Source: Macrocybe gigantea (Eukaryota; Basidiomycota; Agaricomycetes; Agaricales; Callistosporiaceae). From it: DNA of 64,000 nucleotides. A program made the position numbers and the translations under genes. The notes under the pieces were generated by a model. The model had not been told where the DNA came from. It searched no databases and was given only the letters and a program-made list of their open reading frames with translations. This document shows, piece by piece, positions 46,565-58,085 of the stretch (positions are counted from its first letter, which is position 1; each line of letters begins with the position of its first letter). The DNA lies in contig SJRY01000080.1 in NCBI GenBank assembly GCA_011319805.1, forward strand, positions 1 through 64,000. The letters are read 5' to 3'.

Positions 46565-49225
46565 ATGACTCAAGCTGGGCAAGATGCCAAGTTCTTCCAG
46601 CGTGGCAAAATCGAGGTTCGTCTTGCGCTCGCGATTCCTGACCGCGAAGCTCCGTGACACCGCAGGCAGGAATTTCGGGCAGAGCTGCAGGCAGCTGAGA
46701 CAAAGGACAAGAAATACATCAAACGGAAGACAGCATTGAAGAAGATCGTCGCCAACATCACAATGGGCAATGATAGTTGGTATACCCCCATTTTCATGGC
46801 TACACCTCCATTGTTCATACGCGTATCCTGCGCACCCTCCAGTGTCACTCCTGTTCACTGATGTAGTTCAATGTCTCGGCACACCTCTGCTAGAGATCAA
46901 AAAAAGTGAGAGATATCACTATTGCGTTGCGATAATTCGACGCTCAACGGTCATCTAGTGGTGTACCTTTTTCTGGTCAGTTATGGCAAGTCGAAACCGG
47001 ACCAGATACATCTCGTCATTCCGAATTTCCTGCAGGTAGAGCACGCCGATTGACTTCGATTTTCCCAAACAGACACCTAAAGTTACGAGTCCGACAGGAT
47101 TGCAATGATAGGAACCCTCTCATTCGCGCCCTGGCCATCCGTACCATGTCGTATATCCCCATACCTGTCGTCACTGACGCACTGTCGGAAAACCTGCGAC
47201 ATTGTCTACGAGATCGCGATCCATACGTCCGTAAAACCGCTGCCATATGCGTCGCTAAGCTGTACGCAGCCGATCCAAGAAGAGCGGAGAAGGAAGGATT
47301 TGTAGAAATGCTACGCGATTTAATGCTGGATGGTAATGCAACGGTCGTAGCAAACGCGGTCGCTGCTTTATCCGAGATTGGTGATCGACAAGATGGTGTC
47401 ATCTTCAAGTTGAACCTCACCACGGCGAATAAATTGATTACTGCGCTTGATGAGAGCTCGGAGTGAGTCGTTCCCCGCATCCATACATACTTGTCATTCA
47501 CCGTCGGTTAGATGGGGCCAAATATACATCCTCGATAGCCTGTTACGATACGTCCCCGAAAAGCGCGCAGACGCTGAACTGATGGCAGAGCGAATTATCG
47601 TTCATCTGCAACATGCTAATTCCGCAGTTGTTTTGACCACGATCAAAGTCCTGTTATACCTGATGAACTACATGGACGACCGCCGTATCATTGATTACTG
47701 CTGCAAAAAGATGGGACCCCCACTTGGTTTGCTCCCGCGTTTTGGTGCTTTCGCTGAAATCTAATAATGTATATAGTGACACTGCTTTCCTCAGGCCCTG
47801 AAGTACAATATGTGGCCCTCAGAAATATCCTCCTCATAATACAGAGGCGTCCCTCTGTCCTCAAGAACGACGTGAAGGTTTTCTTCTGCAAATATAATGA
47901 CCCTATCTACGTTAAACTCGCCAAGCTTGAAATTATGTATCGGTTAGCACGAGCCGAAAATGCCTCAGAAGTGTTGGCCGAACTTCAAGAGTGAATCTCT
48001 CAATCATTATTTTCTATCCGGAGTCATCTGATCCAGCAAGCTAGATACGCTTCCGAGGTGGACATTGACTTTGTCAGGAAAGCCGTTCGATCAGTCGGTC
48101 GGCTAGCCATCAAGGTGGAAGCGGCGGCCGACAGTTGTATCCAAGCGCTATTGAATCTTATTGAGACTAAGGTGATCTACGTGGTGCAGGAAGCAGTGAT
48201 CGTCATAAAGGACATATTCCGACGTTATCCAGGGAAATACGAGGGCATCATCCCGACTTTGTGCGAGAATCTCGACCTTCTAGATGAGTCGGAGTCCAAG
48301 GCAGCCATGGTTTGGATTCTAGGTCAATTCGCGAACAGAATCGACAATGCAGATGAACTGCTGGACGATATGCTGTACACGTTCCTGGAGGAGAGCGTCG
48401 AAGTAAGTCTGGCGGTCATACTCGCTTGTCCAATACCTTTAAAATCCAAATTCAGGTACAGCTCGCGCTGCTAACTGCATCAGTCAAATTGTTCATCTAC
48501 AAGTCGCAGTCTGACAAAACCAAGGAACTTGTGCATAAAGTCCTTAAATGGGCCACCGAAGAAGTGGACAACCCTGATTTGCGCGACAGAGGTTTCATGT
48601 ACTGGCGTATGTTGGCTATCAACCCTAAAGTCGCTGGAGAGATAGTGCTTTCGGAAAAGCCTCCAATCACCACAGACTCCGATCGTATGGAACGAGGCGC
48701 ATTGGACCAACTCCTCCTTCACACTGGAACCCTCGGCAGCATTTACCACAAGAATCCCGAAGTATTGGTTTCCTTTATCCGAAATTATTTCTGCACTCTA
48801 ATTCAAAATCCCAGACTTTTATCCGAAACGCTGCACCGAAGGCATTGACGGACAGTGCAGCCCTTAATGCACATTCCAAGGCTGTCTTGATACCACTTCC
48901 TCGACTTCAGCTCCCACCCACGACAATTCTGGTTTCCGGTCCCGGGCCCATCGAGCCCCGCCAATCGCTGCCATCAAACCAAGAAAAATCTTTGCTCCCT
49001 ACAGATGCGGAACTGATACCTCCTGTGCCCGCAAAGACCGAGATTAGTAGTATAGAACAAGCCGTCCACGACAATGATGGCGCTCATGAAGAGTCTACCA
49101 AGACTGTCGACCCATACTCGGACTTGGGTAGTGCATTTGGGAGCTATTTGGCAGATGAGCCTAGACCAATGGCCGCTGGAGATAACAGAACTAGACAAGG
49201 TTATGACGACGATTTGTTGATTTGA
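46565..49225 (+). CDS. APL2: AP-1 complex large subunit beta (beta-adaptin)
   Basis: Beta-adaptin is a core subunit of the clathrin adaptor at the trans-Golgi network and endosomes. The trunk is a HEAT/ARM solenoid from [19 protein letters not shown] through [55 protein letters not shown] and [20 protein letters not shown] to [19 protein letters not shown]. These are close to animal AP1B1/AP2B1. The hinge holds Pro/Ser stretches and the protein stops at GYDDDLLI, so it is about 730 residues and lacks the appendage (ear) domain of animal beta chains. Ten or so introns splice cleanly. It converges on the OTU gene (76 bp between stops). Confidence 0.92.
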
Positions 49226-49301
49226 ACATCAGCAAGAGGCGACGGCAATACAATGAGTTCATGGGTATAAGCTCCGGTGTTCCAGTCACGTACATTCATC
49301 A

Positions 49302-50294
49302 TCAACTGGATAAGATGGTATGTACTTTCTGTGACAAATGAGAAAGCGTCGCCTTCGGTCGCAGGGAGTTATAGTGCTAGGATTCGGAAGATTAATCATC
49401 TAGTTGCTTAACCAAGATATTACGAACCTCGCCCAAACCATACATTCTCCTATGGAAACTGATTCGGACAGGGCGTTGGTCACACTTGATGCCATTGGCT
49501 TCGATTGGATCATGCACCACCACTGAAGGTTGACTGGCTTGGACGACGTGAATGGGAACGTTGTACGCTCGACTTAGCGCCAGTATCTCGAGTTCGCCAC
49601 CCCAAACGGCTGTTTCCCGTATAGAAGCACAGTAGCGTTGAAATTCTTCCATTGTCATGAACCCGTCACTAGCACCATCTTGGCCATCTTCACCAGAAGG
49701 GAGGAAAGGAATGAAATCCTCTGGATGTGTTGACATATGCTCCGCAGCCACTTTGCGCACATTAGTGTAGTTGGCCTCCGACGTTGGAAGGACGCCTATG
49801 AGAGCGAGCTGGTCGGCAATTGCAGAGAAGAGGCAATGACCATCTGGGTTTATCTGCAAGAATGTCAGACTTGAGCATCAACTTTCCATAGCCATGATCT
49901 ACCTCATGCATCTGCAGTGATAGATCAGAGCAAACCCGATTAATGTCCCGTTCTTCTTCTTTAGCCTCTCGTTCTATTCGTTCTGAAAGCACCAGGTCGT
50001 CAGGACCGGAAGATCGAGCCAAAGCGGCAGCCTTTCGAGCCTTGCCAAACTCATGATGAGATAGACTCGTTCATAAGCTATCGTTTAACATGCCTGTCTG
50101 GCTTTAAACCGGCCCTTCGCGTTCAACTTGCTGCTGTCTTTTGGGCCGTCCACAGGTTTTGTGGTTGTCTGCTGATAGGTTTCTTCCATGGAATCCAGCT
50201 GTGAAAGGAGCTCGTCCACTAGACCATCGTTTTCTGGTGCTATTGATGGCGGCGCAACTGGCTTCTTCGCCTTGGTTTTCTTCGAGCCAGCCAT
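49302..50294 (-). CDS. OTU-domain deubiquitinase, OTUD6 type
   Basis: OTUD6 enzymes are cysteine deubiquitinases that associate with translation initiation factors and ribosomes. The start MAGSKKTKAKKPVAPPSIAP precedes a charged coiled region (SERIEREAKEEERDINRV). The OTU catalytic domain has the Asp-Gly-His-Cys motif in INPDGHCLFSAIADQLALIG, then QRYCASIRETAVWGGELEIL and YNVPIHVVQ. The last exon, after an intron near 49376-49427, gives GLGEHYNSLRPKATLSHLSQ, supplying the catalytic His in GEHYNSL; without this splice the His would be missing. It is divergent to the SmgGDS-like gene with 107 bp between start codons. Confidence 0.9.
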
Positions 50295-50401
50295 GGGGAT
50301 GATTGTGGCAAAAGCGCAATGCACCGCCACAATAAACAGAGATCACACTATGATCCTGATAACAGGATCGCTCTCAGCTATCGTCTACCCACACATTCGC
50401 T

Positions 50402-53205
50402 ATGTATGCAGAAATAGTGGCCAACCCTCCTTCAGTCGATGTCACCGTAATTGAGGGTCGCCTTTTGCGACTGTTAGAAGACCTACGTCAGACAGACGCC
50501 AAGGAGTCCTGGGACGAGGTTGCCACTACCTCCCATTCTCTAGCAAATGTTTTACGCGTCAAGGATGGCCCAGGTGAGCGACAGCAATAAATCTGGTTTT
50601 ATTACATGCAATGACAGCCTTCTGCTTCAGTGGACAATCACACTCTACTCGGAAGAACTGCCTTACCACAGACGTGTACATCTCTATTTCGTCTCGCATT
50701 GCATGACGCTCCAACCCCAAGTGAAGAGTACGTGCCTGCAGTATACGAGATTCTCAGAGTATGTGCAAATATCTGTATGGACCATGGTAAGCATCAACAG
50801 CCTCCTGTGCACACGACGGCTTCTAACCGCTCGACACTTAGATGAAAACAGAGGATACATGCTAGAAGCAGGCCTCCCACAAGCCCTAGTTGCTCTCCTT
50901 GAAGGTTATGCGGACACCATCATTTCCCCATTGCACAACATTCCGCTCAAGATACCCGTTTCTCAACTTCGAATTGTTAAAGTCGCCATCGGCGTTCTGC
51001 TCAACTCTAGCGTCAGTTACGGTAAGCACCGTTGTAGGAGAGTTAATATGGGTGCTCTTATGAAGCCTAGATCCCGTCAAGTATCGCTTGATATCATTAG
51101 AAGCGGCCCTTACAATTCTGAAGTTGTCGTTATCGATATATCCTCCTGGATCTTGGTTGACAGCGCCGTTATTATCGGGCTCTAGGGAAGCGAATGCTGT
51201 TATTGTGGAAGAAAATTGGGCATTGCGCAGCAGTCTTTCCGACTGGAGTTGGAAGATTATCACAGAGCTTAAGGATATCAATGATGAATGTATGTATGCC
51301 AGGATGATCGAAGGTTCTTCGGCGCTGACAGCTCCACTAGCTTTACAAATCTTCTCGTCCTCAGCGCTACCTTTCCTCGTTCTTCCCCTACAAACATATT
51401 GCTCACCCTATTCTGAAGGCACCAATTCGCCTTTTGGTTCAGATCATCAATTGACAAATACCCTGATTCATGCTGACTTCGAGGTTTTGGAGGAATGCTG
51501 CATGCTTATTGAATCTCTTTCTCTCGATTCAGAAGACATTCGGCTTTCTCTAGCTCAGGGCTACACATCTCCCGTCGAACGTGGGGATCTACCGTACCTT
51601 ACGCCCATCCTCGATTTTATCGAGTATGGAAAGTACCCGCAGATGTGGCGCCTTGCGATGTTGGGTGATGCGGAACGGAAAAGGATGCAGAAAGCTTTCG
51701 ATATTTGTAAAGCCGCACTGATCAAGTCCGTGGTGGAGGTGGCAGGTGAGGAAAGGAATTTGGTCGTTCTTTGGGACGACAAAGACAAAAGCAAGCCTGG
51801 GGGAGAATTCGTCGCCCGAATGGTGAATTGGATAAAGAATTACGTGACAGACATGGAAGAAGGCCCAAGTTCGCCTGAGCAAGGTAAAATACCCACTGGC
51901 AGGGATGATTTGGTCATCTGCGCTAGCCTAGCCCTAGGAAACATTATAAGAAACGGTACTTCCCTTCTGCTCGAAGTTCAATTGTTTCTTGCTGACTTCA
52001 AACAGAGAAAATTTCGGAAGCGCTGTTGTCACCTCCTTATTCCCTGTCTTCGACTCTTGCCTCAGACCATCTTCTATCTGGCACCGTAGATGTCAAGGTG
52101 AGACATGGCATTATTGGCCTGCTTAAGCATATCGCACAATCTGCCCCACGTTCCGTCACGGTACGAGCCGCCCTCCTCGACGCTGGAATAGTTCGCATTA
52201 TCTCTGACAGTGGGTTATGGGACGAACGCAATGACCCGATGGGGGAGGTCGTTCAACTCGGCGCAATTGGGGTTGTCAAACACCTTTGTGGTTCAAGCAG
52301 TATGTTCCAGTGCAAAGCCTTTCCTCCTATTTCCTGACCTTGAGGATCATCCCATAGTTGACCAGACCATCGTTCTTGTTCTGCCTTCGAGCAAGGCTCC
52401 TTCGTCTCCGACGGGCCTCATGAAAATCCTTGCTCTTGTGAAACGCTCCGATTCCGTTCCAGTGAAGAGTGAAGGGACACGCGTCGTTGTCAATGCGATC
52501 AAGTCCCTCTGGTCTGTCGATCCTTCAACAACACCGCCATCTAACTCAGCCGCAATGGCGGCGCAAGCCGATAACGCGAAAGATAAATTACTCTTTCCCG
52601 ACAGACAGCAGAAGCGAATAGCCGCTACACGATCTGTGCTGACATACGAGTGCGCTTTGGCACTTGCCGCCATGGTGGCGCGCAGTGCGAAATACCCGGT
52701 TCTGGTCAATGAAGGCATAGTATCCATGAGCCTACTGAGCACACACAGGGACGGCGGTAAGACATATTACCGCATGCGTGACGTACTTATTAAACTGCCC
52801 AAAGGACCTCTGGTTTTGCGTGCTTTGATGGCCCCAGCCGACTCTAGCCTTTCTTCAAATCTAACGGAAGCTTTCTCGGAGACCTCGGGCAACGAGCCCC
52901 AGCTGTCTCCTACCTCCGTAGATTCGACGCCCTCATCTCCGAGGCATGCTCTGGACATGTTGGTCCAAGTATTGAGAAATGTGGATAACCCTGTGAATTT
53001 CCCCGTGGAAATTCGAGCAAATGCATGTTCTCTACTGCTTCAACTAGAACGACACAATTCGCAAAACCAGCTGGCAGAACTGAAAGCCTTCATGCACCCT
53101 GTGTTGGAAGAGCTAATTGCCGAATCGACCGCAAACGACCCTCCATTGGAAGACATGCTGGCCAAGGCAATCAAGAAAATATTAGATGCTTGGTCATTGA
53201 AGTGA
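50402..53205 (+). CDS. SmgGDS-like armadillo protein (Rap1 GTPase-GDP dissociation stimulator)
   Basis: SmgGDS is an armadillo-repeat chaperone and exchange factor for prenylatable small GTPases such as RhoA and Rap1. The protein starts MYAEIVANPPSVDVTVIEGR. ARM-like repeats are seen in YVPAVYEILRVCANICMDHD, LQIFSSSALPFLVLPLQTYC, DVKVRHGIIGLLKHIAQSAP, LALAAMVARSAKYPVLVNEG and IRANACSLLLQLERHNSQ. The end is LAKAIKKILDAWSLK at 53205. It is roughly 800 residues, longer than animal SmgGDS (about 600) but usual for basidiomycete members as I recall them. Six or more short introns; frame is intact. The assignment rests on general repeat pattern and segment order. Confidence 0.72.
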
Positions 53206-53410
53206 CTACAGAGACATATCCGTCTCAACTGACTTAACGGGGAAGCTCTATGTATGATACTGAGTAGTGTACGATGTACAACGTGATCTGAATAGACGGT
53301 AGAACGACAGCACCGGTCCGGCATCTTTATTGCCGCCGTCCACCATTATTAAAACAGTTCAAACAGTGGAACGAGCAGCAACATCCTGTGGTTACCTTCA
53401 TTCCAAAATC

Positions 53411-54817
53411 ATGAGCAGCAGCACTGTTACTGTTGACATCTCGGAAGGAATAGCTACAATCACTCTGAACCGTCCGAAATCCCTCAATGCCTTGGTGGAG
53501 GCTGGTGCGGCCGACCTGCAGTTTCACTTTTTGTATTACTCTTAAACCAACTTCGCCCCCTTATAGATTACACATTTCTGGCAGATACATTGAGAGAAAT
53601 CAATGATCGAGAAGACGTAATCGTTACGATATGGCAAGGTGCGTGTTGTATTGCACGAATCGCACTGAGTGTCGGCTGAGACTTCTGTTCTGGAATCACA
53701 GCTCAGGGGACGTGGTTTTGTGCGTAAGTCTGTCATAATGGCTGCGTCAGGTCATGCATATCGCGCCTAAATCTGGTCCCCGCAGAGGAACGGATGTGAA
53801 ATCTAAACCGAGCGGAGATTTGACCTCAACAAGTCTGCGACAATGGTACCTATCGGCTGTTGCGCGAACAACCACAGATTGTGGCCAAGCTGTAATGTAA
53901 CTGGTCTACTGTGTGAGGCTTCGAATTGAGCAGGGAACTCAAAAGTTATATTCACATCGGAAAATTCTCGTTGCTGCCTTGAATGGGCCTGTCATGGGTA
54001 ATGCTCCTCTGAATCGCAGATAGTTTGTTCCTGTTCAAGCTGACATCGCATGTATCCATAGGCATAGCTGCCGGTAAGCCCTCCCAATGGGATACATGTT
54101 CGCAAGTTAAATTGACGTTTGCTAATAGCATTTCTCGGTCATTTCGATTTTATTTATTGCATGCCAAATGTATGGTTGTCTGTGCCCTTCGCCTTTTTAG
54201 GTAGAATCCCATCATTCGTGTGCTTGGTTTGCTTGTGAAGCTCATTCCCACCTTTTCATCTATCCTTCATGCAGGGCTTGTTGCCGAAGGAGGATCTAGC
54301 GTCAATTTTATCAATCGAAGTAAGTGCCAATATCCTGATCTTTCATATGAGATGGCACCGATGCCGTCAAGTGGGCCTCGCAAAGGCGAATGAAGTCTTA
54401 ATATGGGGAAAGAAAAAAGGGGCCCAGGAATTGCTTGACTGTGGCTTCGTGAAGTACGTTCATCCCCTCTCACCTTGTCCCTGCGTCTTACGTCTATTTT
54501 AGTCAAATATTTCCTCTCCAGACAACCGACTACTTTCAGAGAACTGTCAGGGAGCACGTATTGGAAGAGCTGAGTGGTCAAGATCACGAGGCTCTGCTGG
54601 AAATGAAAAGGCTCATCCGTGCTGGGTTGAATGATAAAAATGATCCAGATGCTGTCAATTTGAGAGAAAGTTATGGTGAGACAACAGACGCATTTCGATC
54701 TCTAATTCATATTCATGATTGTACCTGAAATCAGCACAAGCTGGTAGATTCGCCAGCGGGATACCTTCGCAACGCTTTGCCATGATATCCAAGAAGGAGA
54801 TAAGGCATAAACTGTGA
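53411..54817 (+). CDS. ECI1: Delta3,Delta2-enoyl-CoA isomerase / enoyl-CoA hydratase family, peroxisomal
   Basis: These crotonase-fold enzymes move double bonds of unsaturated fatty acyl-CoAs during peroxisomal beta-oxidation. The start MSSSTVTVDISEGIATITLN is followed by RPKSLNAL, the oxyanion region GTWFCAGTDVKS, KILVAALNGPVMGIAAAFLG and the catalytic Glu in AFLGLVAEGGSSVNFINRMG. The C-terminus, SQRFAMISKKEIRHKL, ends in HKL, a weak variant of the peroxisomal targeting signal. The donor after NALVEA (about 53503) is needed to give DYTFLADTLREI in frame. Nine or so introns make this one of the most fragmented genes per length here. No lesion found. Confidence 0.85.
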
Positions 54818-55432
54818 TTTGCAAATACTCATGTGTTTCTGTTAATTGACATCCGACCCTGCTGTAGTTCGTTCTTAACAAGCGATGTTGATATGCACAG
54901 GGCTGGCCTAGTTAGGCGAAGTGAAATGCCAACGCTCTCGCCTATCTGTGCCAGTCACTGCGAGCAAGCTGGGATGTGTGATAGTTATCATTAAAGTGAG
55001 ATGGATGCGAATCTGCAGGCAGTGTTGATGGCTTTTGTTCATTCATTATTGCCAATCGTCGTTCAGGTGACGAACAGCTCGCAGCTTCCGTCCTCCGCAT
55101 TATTTGCGCACCGAATGTCATGCATATTTGCGAGTAACACGGCGAAACGTTCAGTCACCAAGCCCGAAGGTCAAATGGGTAACCGTCATATATGGCCGCG
55201 TGTCGTTGATGTGCCTGAGGAACTGCCTTTATCGGATAACATCAATCCAATTGACTTGGCACACAAGGTGGTTGTCAGCATTACAGACTTTACTCCATCC
55301 TGAAAGCTGTCCAACCCAAGATCCGCACTGGAGCCGAGATCGAGATAACACTGCACGTCCTTGTGGCCGCATAAGAAGACTGATAACTGGTCTTCTAACT
55401 TGACCTTCTCATCGCTTCCCCCGCATTTTAAC
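54818..55432. other. Intergenic region, no gene recognised
   Basis: Between the isomerase and the amino-acid permease there is a 100-codon open stretch from 55001 with a hydrophobic start, but it has no relatives I know, no splice partners and codon use unlike the neighbours. A short GC-rich inverted repeat near 54900-54955 does not form a tRNA cloverleaf. The region most likely holds the permease promoter. Confidence 0.4.
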
Positions 55433-57766
55433 ATGAGCGAGAAAGAAAAATCGTCGTCACCCATTGACTACTATGATGAAACCTTCGAGGAGCCTCCAAA
55501 GGACAAGACCCTTCACAGAGGGCTCAAGGCTCGGCAAATATCTATGATAGCCGTACGCGACATCGTCCTACTTTCGACCTGTCCACTGACGTGGAGATAG
55601 CTTGGAGGAGCGGTAGGGACAGGTTTGATCATTGGTTCGGGAACTGCTTTGCGTCGAGGAGGTCCGCTTGGTAAGCTCCAGCAGTCGCGGTACTCGTACG
55701 ACAGTGTAGGCGTCAATATTCTTTTCAGGTCTGCTTCTGGGCTACGCCTTTGTCGGCTTCGTATGCTACCTTGTGATGATAGCACTCGGGGAGATGGCTG
55801 CGTTCCTCCCACACAAAAAGGGATTTGCAGGTTACGCGACTCGATTTGTTGATCCTGCTCTTGGTTTTGCTTTGGGCTGGAACTACCTTATGAAATACGT
55901 ATGTGCAGCGCAGTCATTCCGAACTACGCCTTTGCTGAATCGATAGAACCACAGCTAATTGTAACACCAAACAACGTTAATGCAGCTGGTGTTGTTGTAC
56001 AATATTGGAACCGATCGGTACACATTGCTGTCTGGATGAGTAAGTCTCACAGCCTACTCGATAACCACTGGTGTATATGATATCATGTCTTTTCTTCTAG
56101 CCGTTTTTATTGCTTTTAGTAGGTTTGGTCAACTATGCTATCGTCTATAACTGATCACGACTGGGAAAAGTTTTCATTGTAAATTTATTGGGCGTCCGCG
56201 TCTTTGGGGAACTCGAATTCTGGTTCTCAAGTATAAAAGGTAGATCTTCTTTGGATTGTATTTTCTGAAACTGTCTCTTAACCTGTTGCCGTTTAGTGAC
56301 ATGCTTGATCGGGTTGCTGCTCATGGGTATCATTATTGATCTCGGTTAGTTGTCCTCAGTGAACGTAAAAGCAGTTCTTGACAGTTCTTTTGATAGGTGG
56401 AAATCCCAAGCATGATCGCATTGGCTTTCGCTACTGGAGGGCCCCTGATGGCCCCATGGGCTCGTATCTGTTGGATCAAGTGAAGGATGGCCCCCTGGCC
56501 ATCTTCCTTGGATTCTGGGCGACGCTCACCAACGCTCTTTTCGCATATATCGGCACAGAACTCATCGGGGTATGCTTTCAGTTTGTTGCTGAAATACTCT
56601 GCTGATCAATTCGAAATCCAGGTAACAGTAGGAGAGGTAGGAAACTTTGCTGGCCGATTTTATATGGCTATTGAGTCCTTAACAGGCTGAAAATCCGCGC
56701 CGCAACATCCCCATAGCAATACGGAAAACCTTCTATCGAATCCTAATTTTCTATGTCGGTGGCGTTTTTGTGATTGGCCTCATCGTGCCGAGGACAAATG
56801 AGTCGCTGTTCGTTGCTACCAAGTCCAAGACAGGTGCAGCCGCCAGTCCTTTCGTCGTTGCAACAACACTGGTATTTCCGTCATTCGTTCATACCCGTGC
56901 CATGACTGAAGATATTGTAGGTCGGGATCAAGGTCTTAAACCACATTATCAACGCCGCGATCCTTATATTCGTCTTGAGCGCCGCCAACTCGGATCTTTA
57001 CATTGGTTCTCGAACACTCTATGGTTTGGCTATTGAAGGAAAAGCCCTAGAATCTTCCGACGCGTGAACAGCATGGGTGTTCCATATGCGTCCTTGATTC
57101 TCTGTACCCTGTTTTGTGGGCTAGTTTTCCTAAATGTCAGTTCCTCTAGCGCAAAAGGTGATATGAGCATTGGTCAGTACGCGTACGGTTCGAGCTGACG
57201 ATCTCCGCAGTCTTCACCTGGTTCGTCAACTTGGTTTCGACGTTTGGCGCTATAACATGGATGTGCATCGCCTATTCCCACATGTGAGGAGGATTCTGTT
57301 ACGTTGCGGGCATATAAAACATTGACGAATTGCCTCGCAGTAAATTCATGAACGCTTTGCGAGCACATGGAATGTCACGAACAGATCTGCCATATCGAGC
57401 ACCTTTTCAGCCTTGGGGGAGCTGGTTTGCGTTGGTCGCAACTGGTATTATAACTTTCTTCAAGGGATTTGACACGTTCCTACCTTTCAAGTCCGACACT
57501 TTCGTCACGTAAGTAATTTTCCCTTTCAACCAAGATTTATGGCCAATATATCGTGCCTCGCCTCCAGGAGCTACATCGGAATTCCCATCTTCTTTCTCCT
57601 CTGGGCTGGGTATAAAATGCTGTACAGGACAAAGGTCCTACCTGCGGATGAGGTTGATCTTGTCACCGGTCTTCGTATCATCGACGAAGAAGAAGAAAAA
57701 TTCCGAGAGGAAGAGGCTTCAAGGCCTCCTGGAAATTTCCTCGTGCGGGCATGGGAGGCAATCTAA
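55433..57766 (+). CDS. Amino-acid permease (fungal YAT/APC family)
   Basis: This is a proton-coupled plasma-membrane amino-acid transporter with about 12 membrane helices. [20 protein letters not shown] is the cytosolic N-terminus; [13 protein letters not shown] and [19 protein letters not shown] form the conserved first helix and glycine motif. Further helices: [83 protein letters not shown], then [20 protein letters not shown]. The C-terminus, [20 protein letters not shown], matches the fungal family tail. Ten or more introns. Substrate range cannot be read from sequence; general amino-acid permeases are the closest type. Confidence 0.9.
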
Positions 57767-58085
57767 TGATTCGGAATCGGTAGCGACGAGCTCGTGAATT
57801 ATAGTAGCGGGAAGATCTCATGATGCATTTCATTATGATGATTGCTGGATATGCATCGTCCTGGGTGACAATTTACATATGAGGGTCTCGATCACAAATC
57901 AGGATAGCATAGCGGTCACAGGGTTGTCAATGGTTAATAATTCATTTGTCATGAGTGGATAATAATGGATATATAGCCCGAGAGTTCGTTCCGAGCGCTT
58001 CAAGTAACCAACGCATCCGAGGACGCTCTTCCGTTGGACTTTGTCCTATTGCTGTGCCCAGCATCATTCCGTCTGTCATTCATCT
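57767..58085. other. Intergenic region between permease and pirin
   Basis: AT-rich stretch with no open frame of note on either strand. It contains stop codons in all frames and ends with the pirin leader. Nothing functional was recognised. Confidence 0.5.

Noticed and set aside
46367..46858. Minus-strand open frame opposite the AP-1 beta start
   Set aside because: It includes a hydrophobic stretch but is exactly antisense to the conserved first exons of beta-adaptin and overlaps the Nepro gene promoter.
54890..54960. Possible tRNA or small RNA hairpin
   Set aside because: A short inverted repeat is present but no T-loop, anticodon stem or polymerase III boxes in the right spacing.
55001..55303. 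100-codon ORF upstream of the permease
   Set aside because: The first residues look hydrophobic, but the rest has no domain, codon use differs from the neighbours and there is no evidence of splicing or homology.
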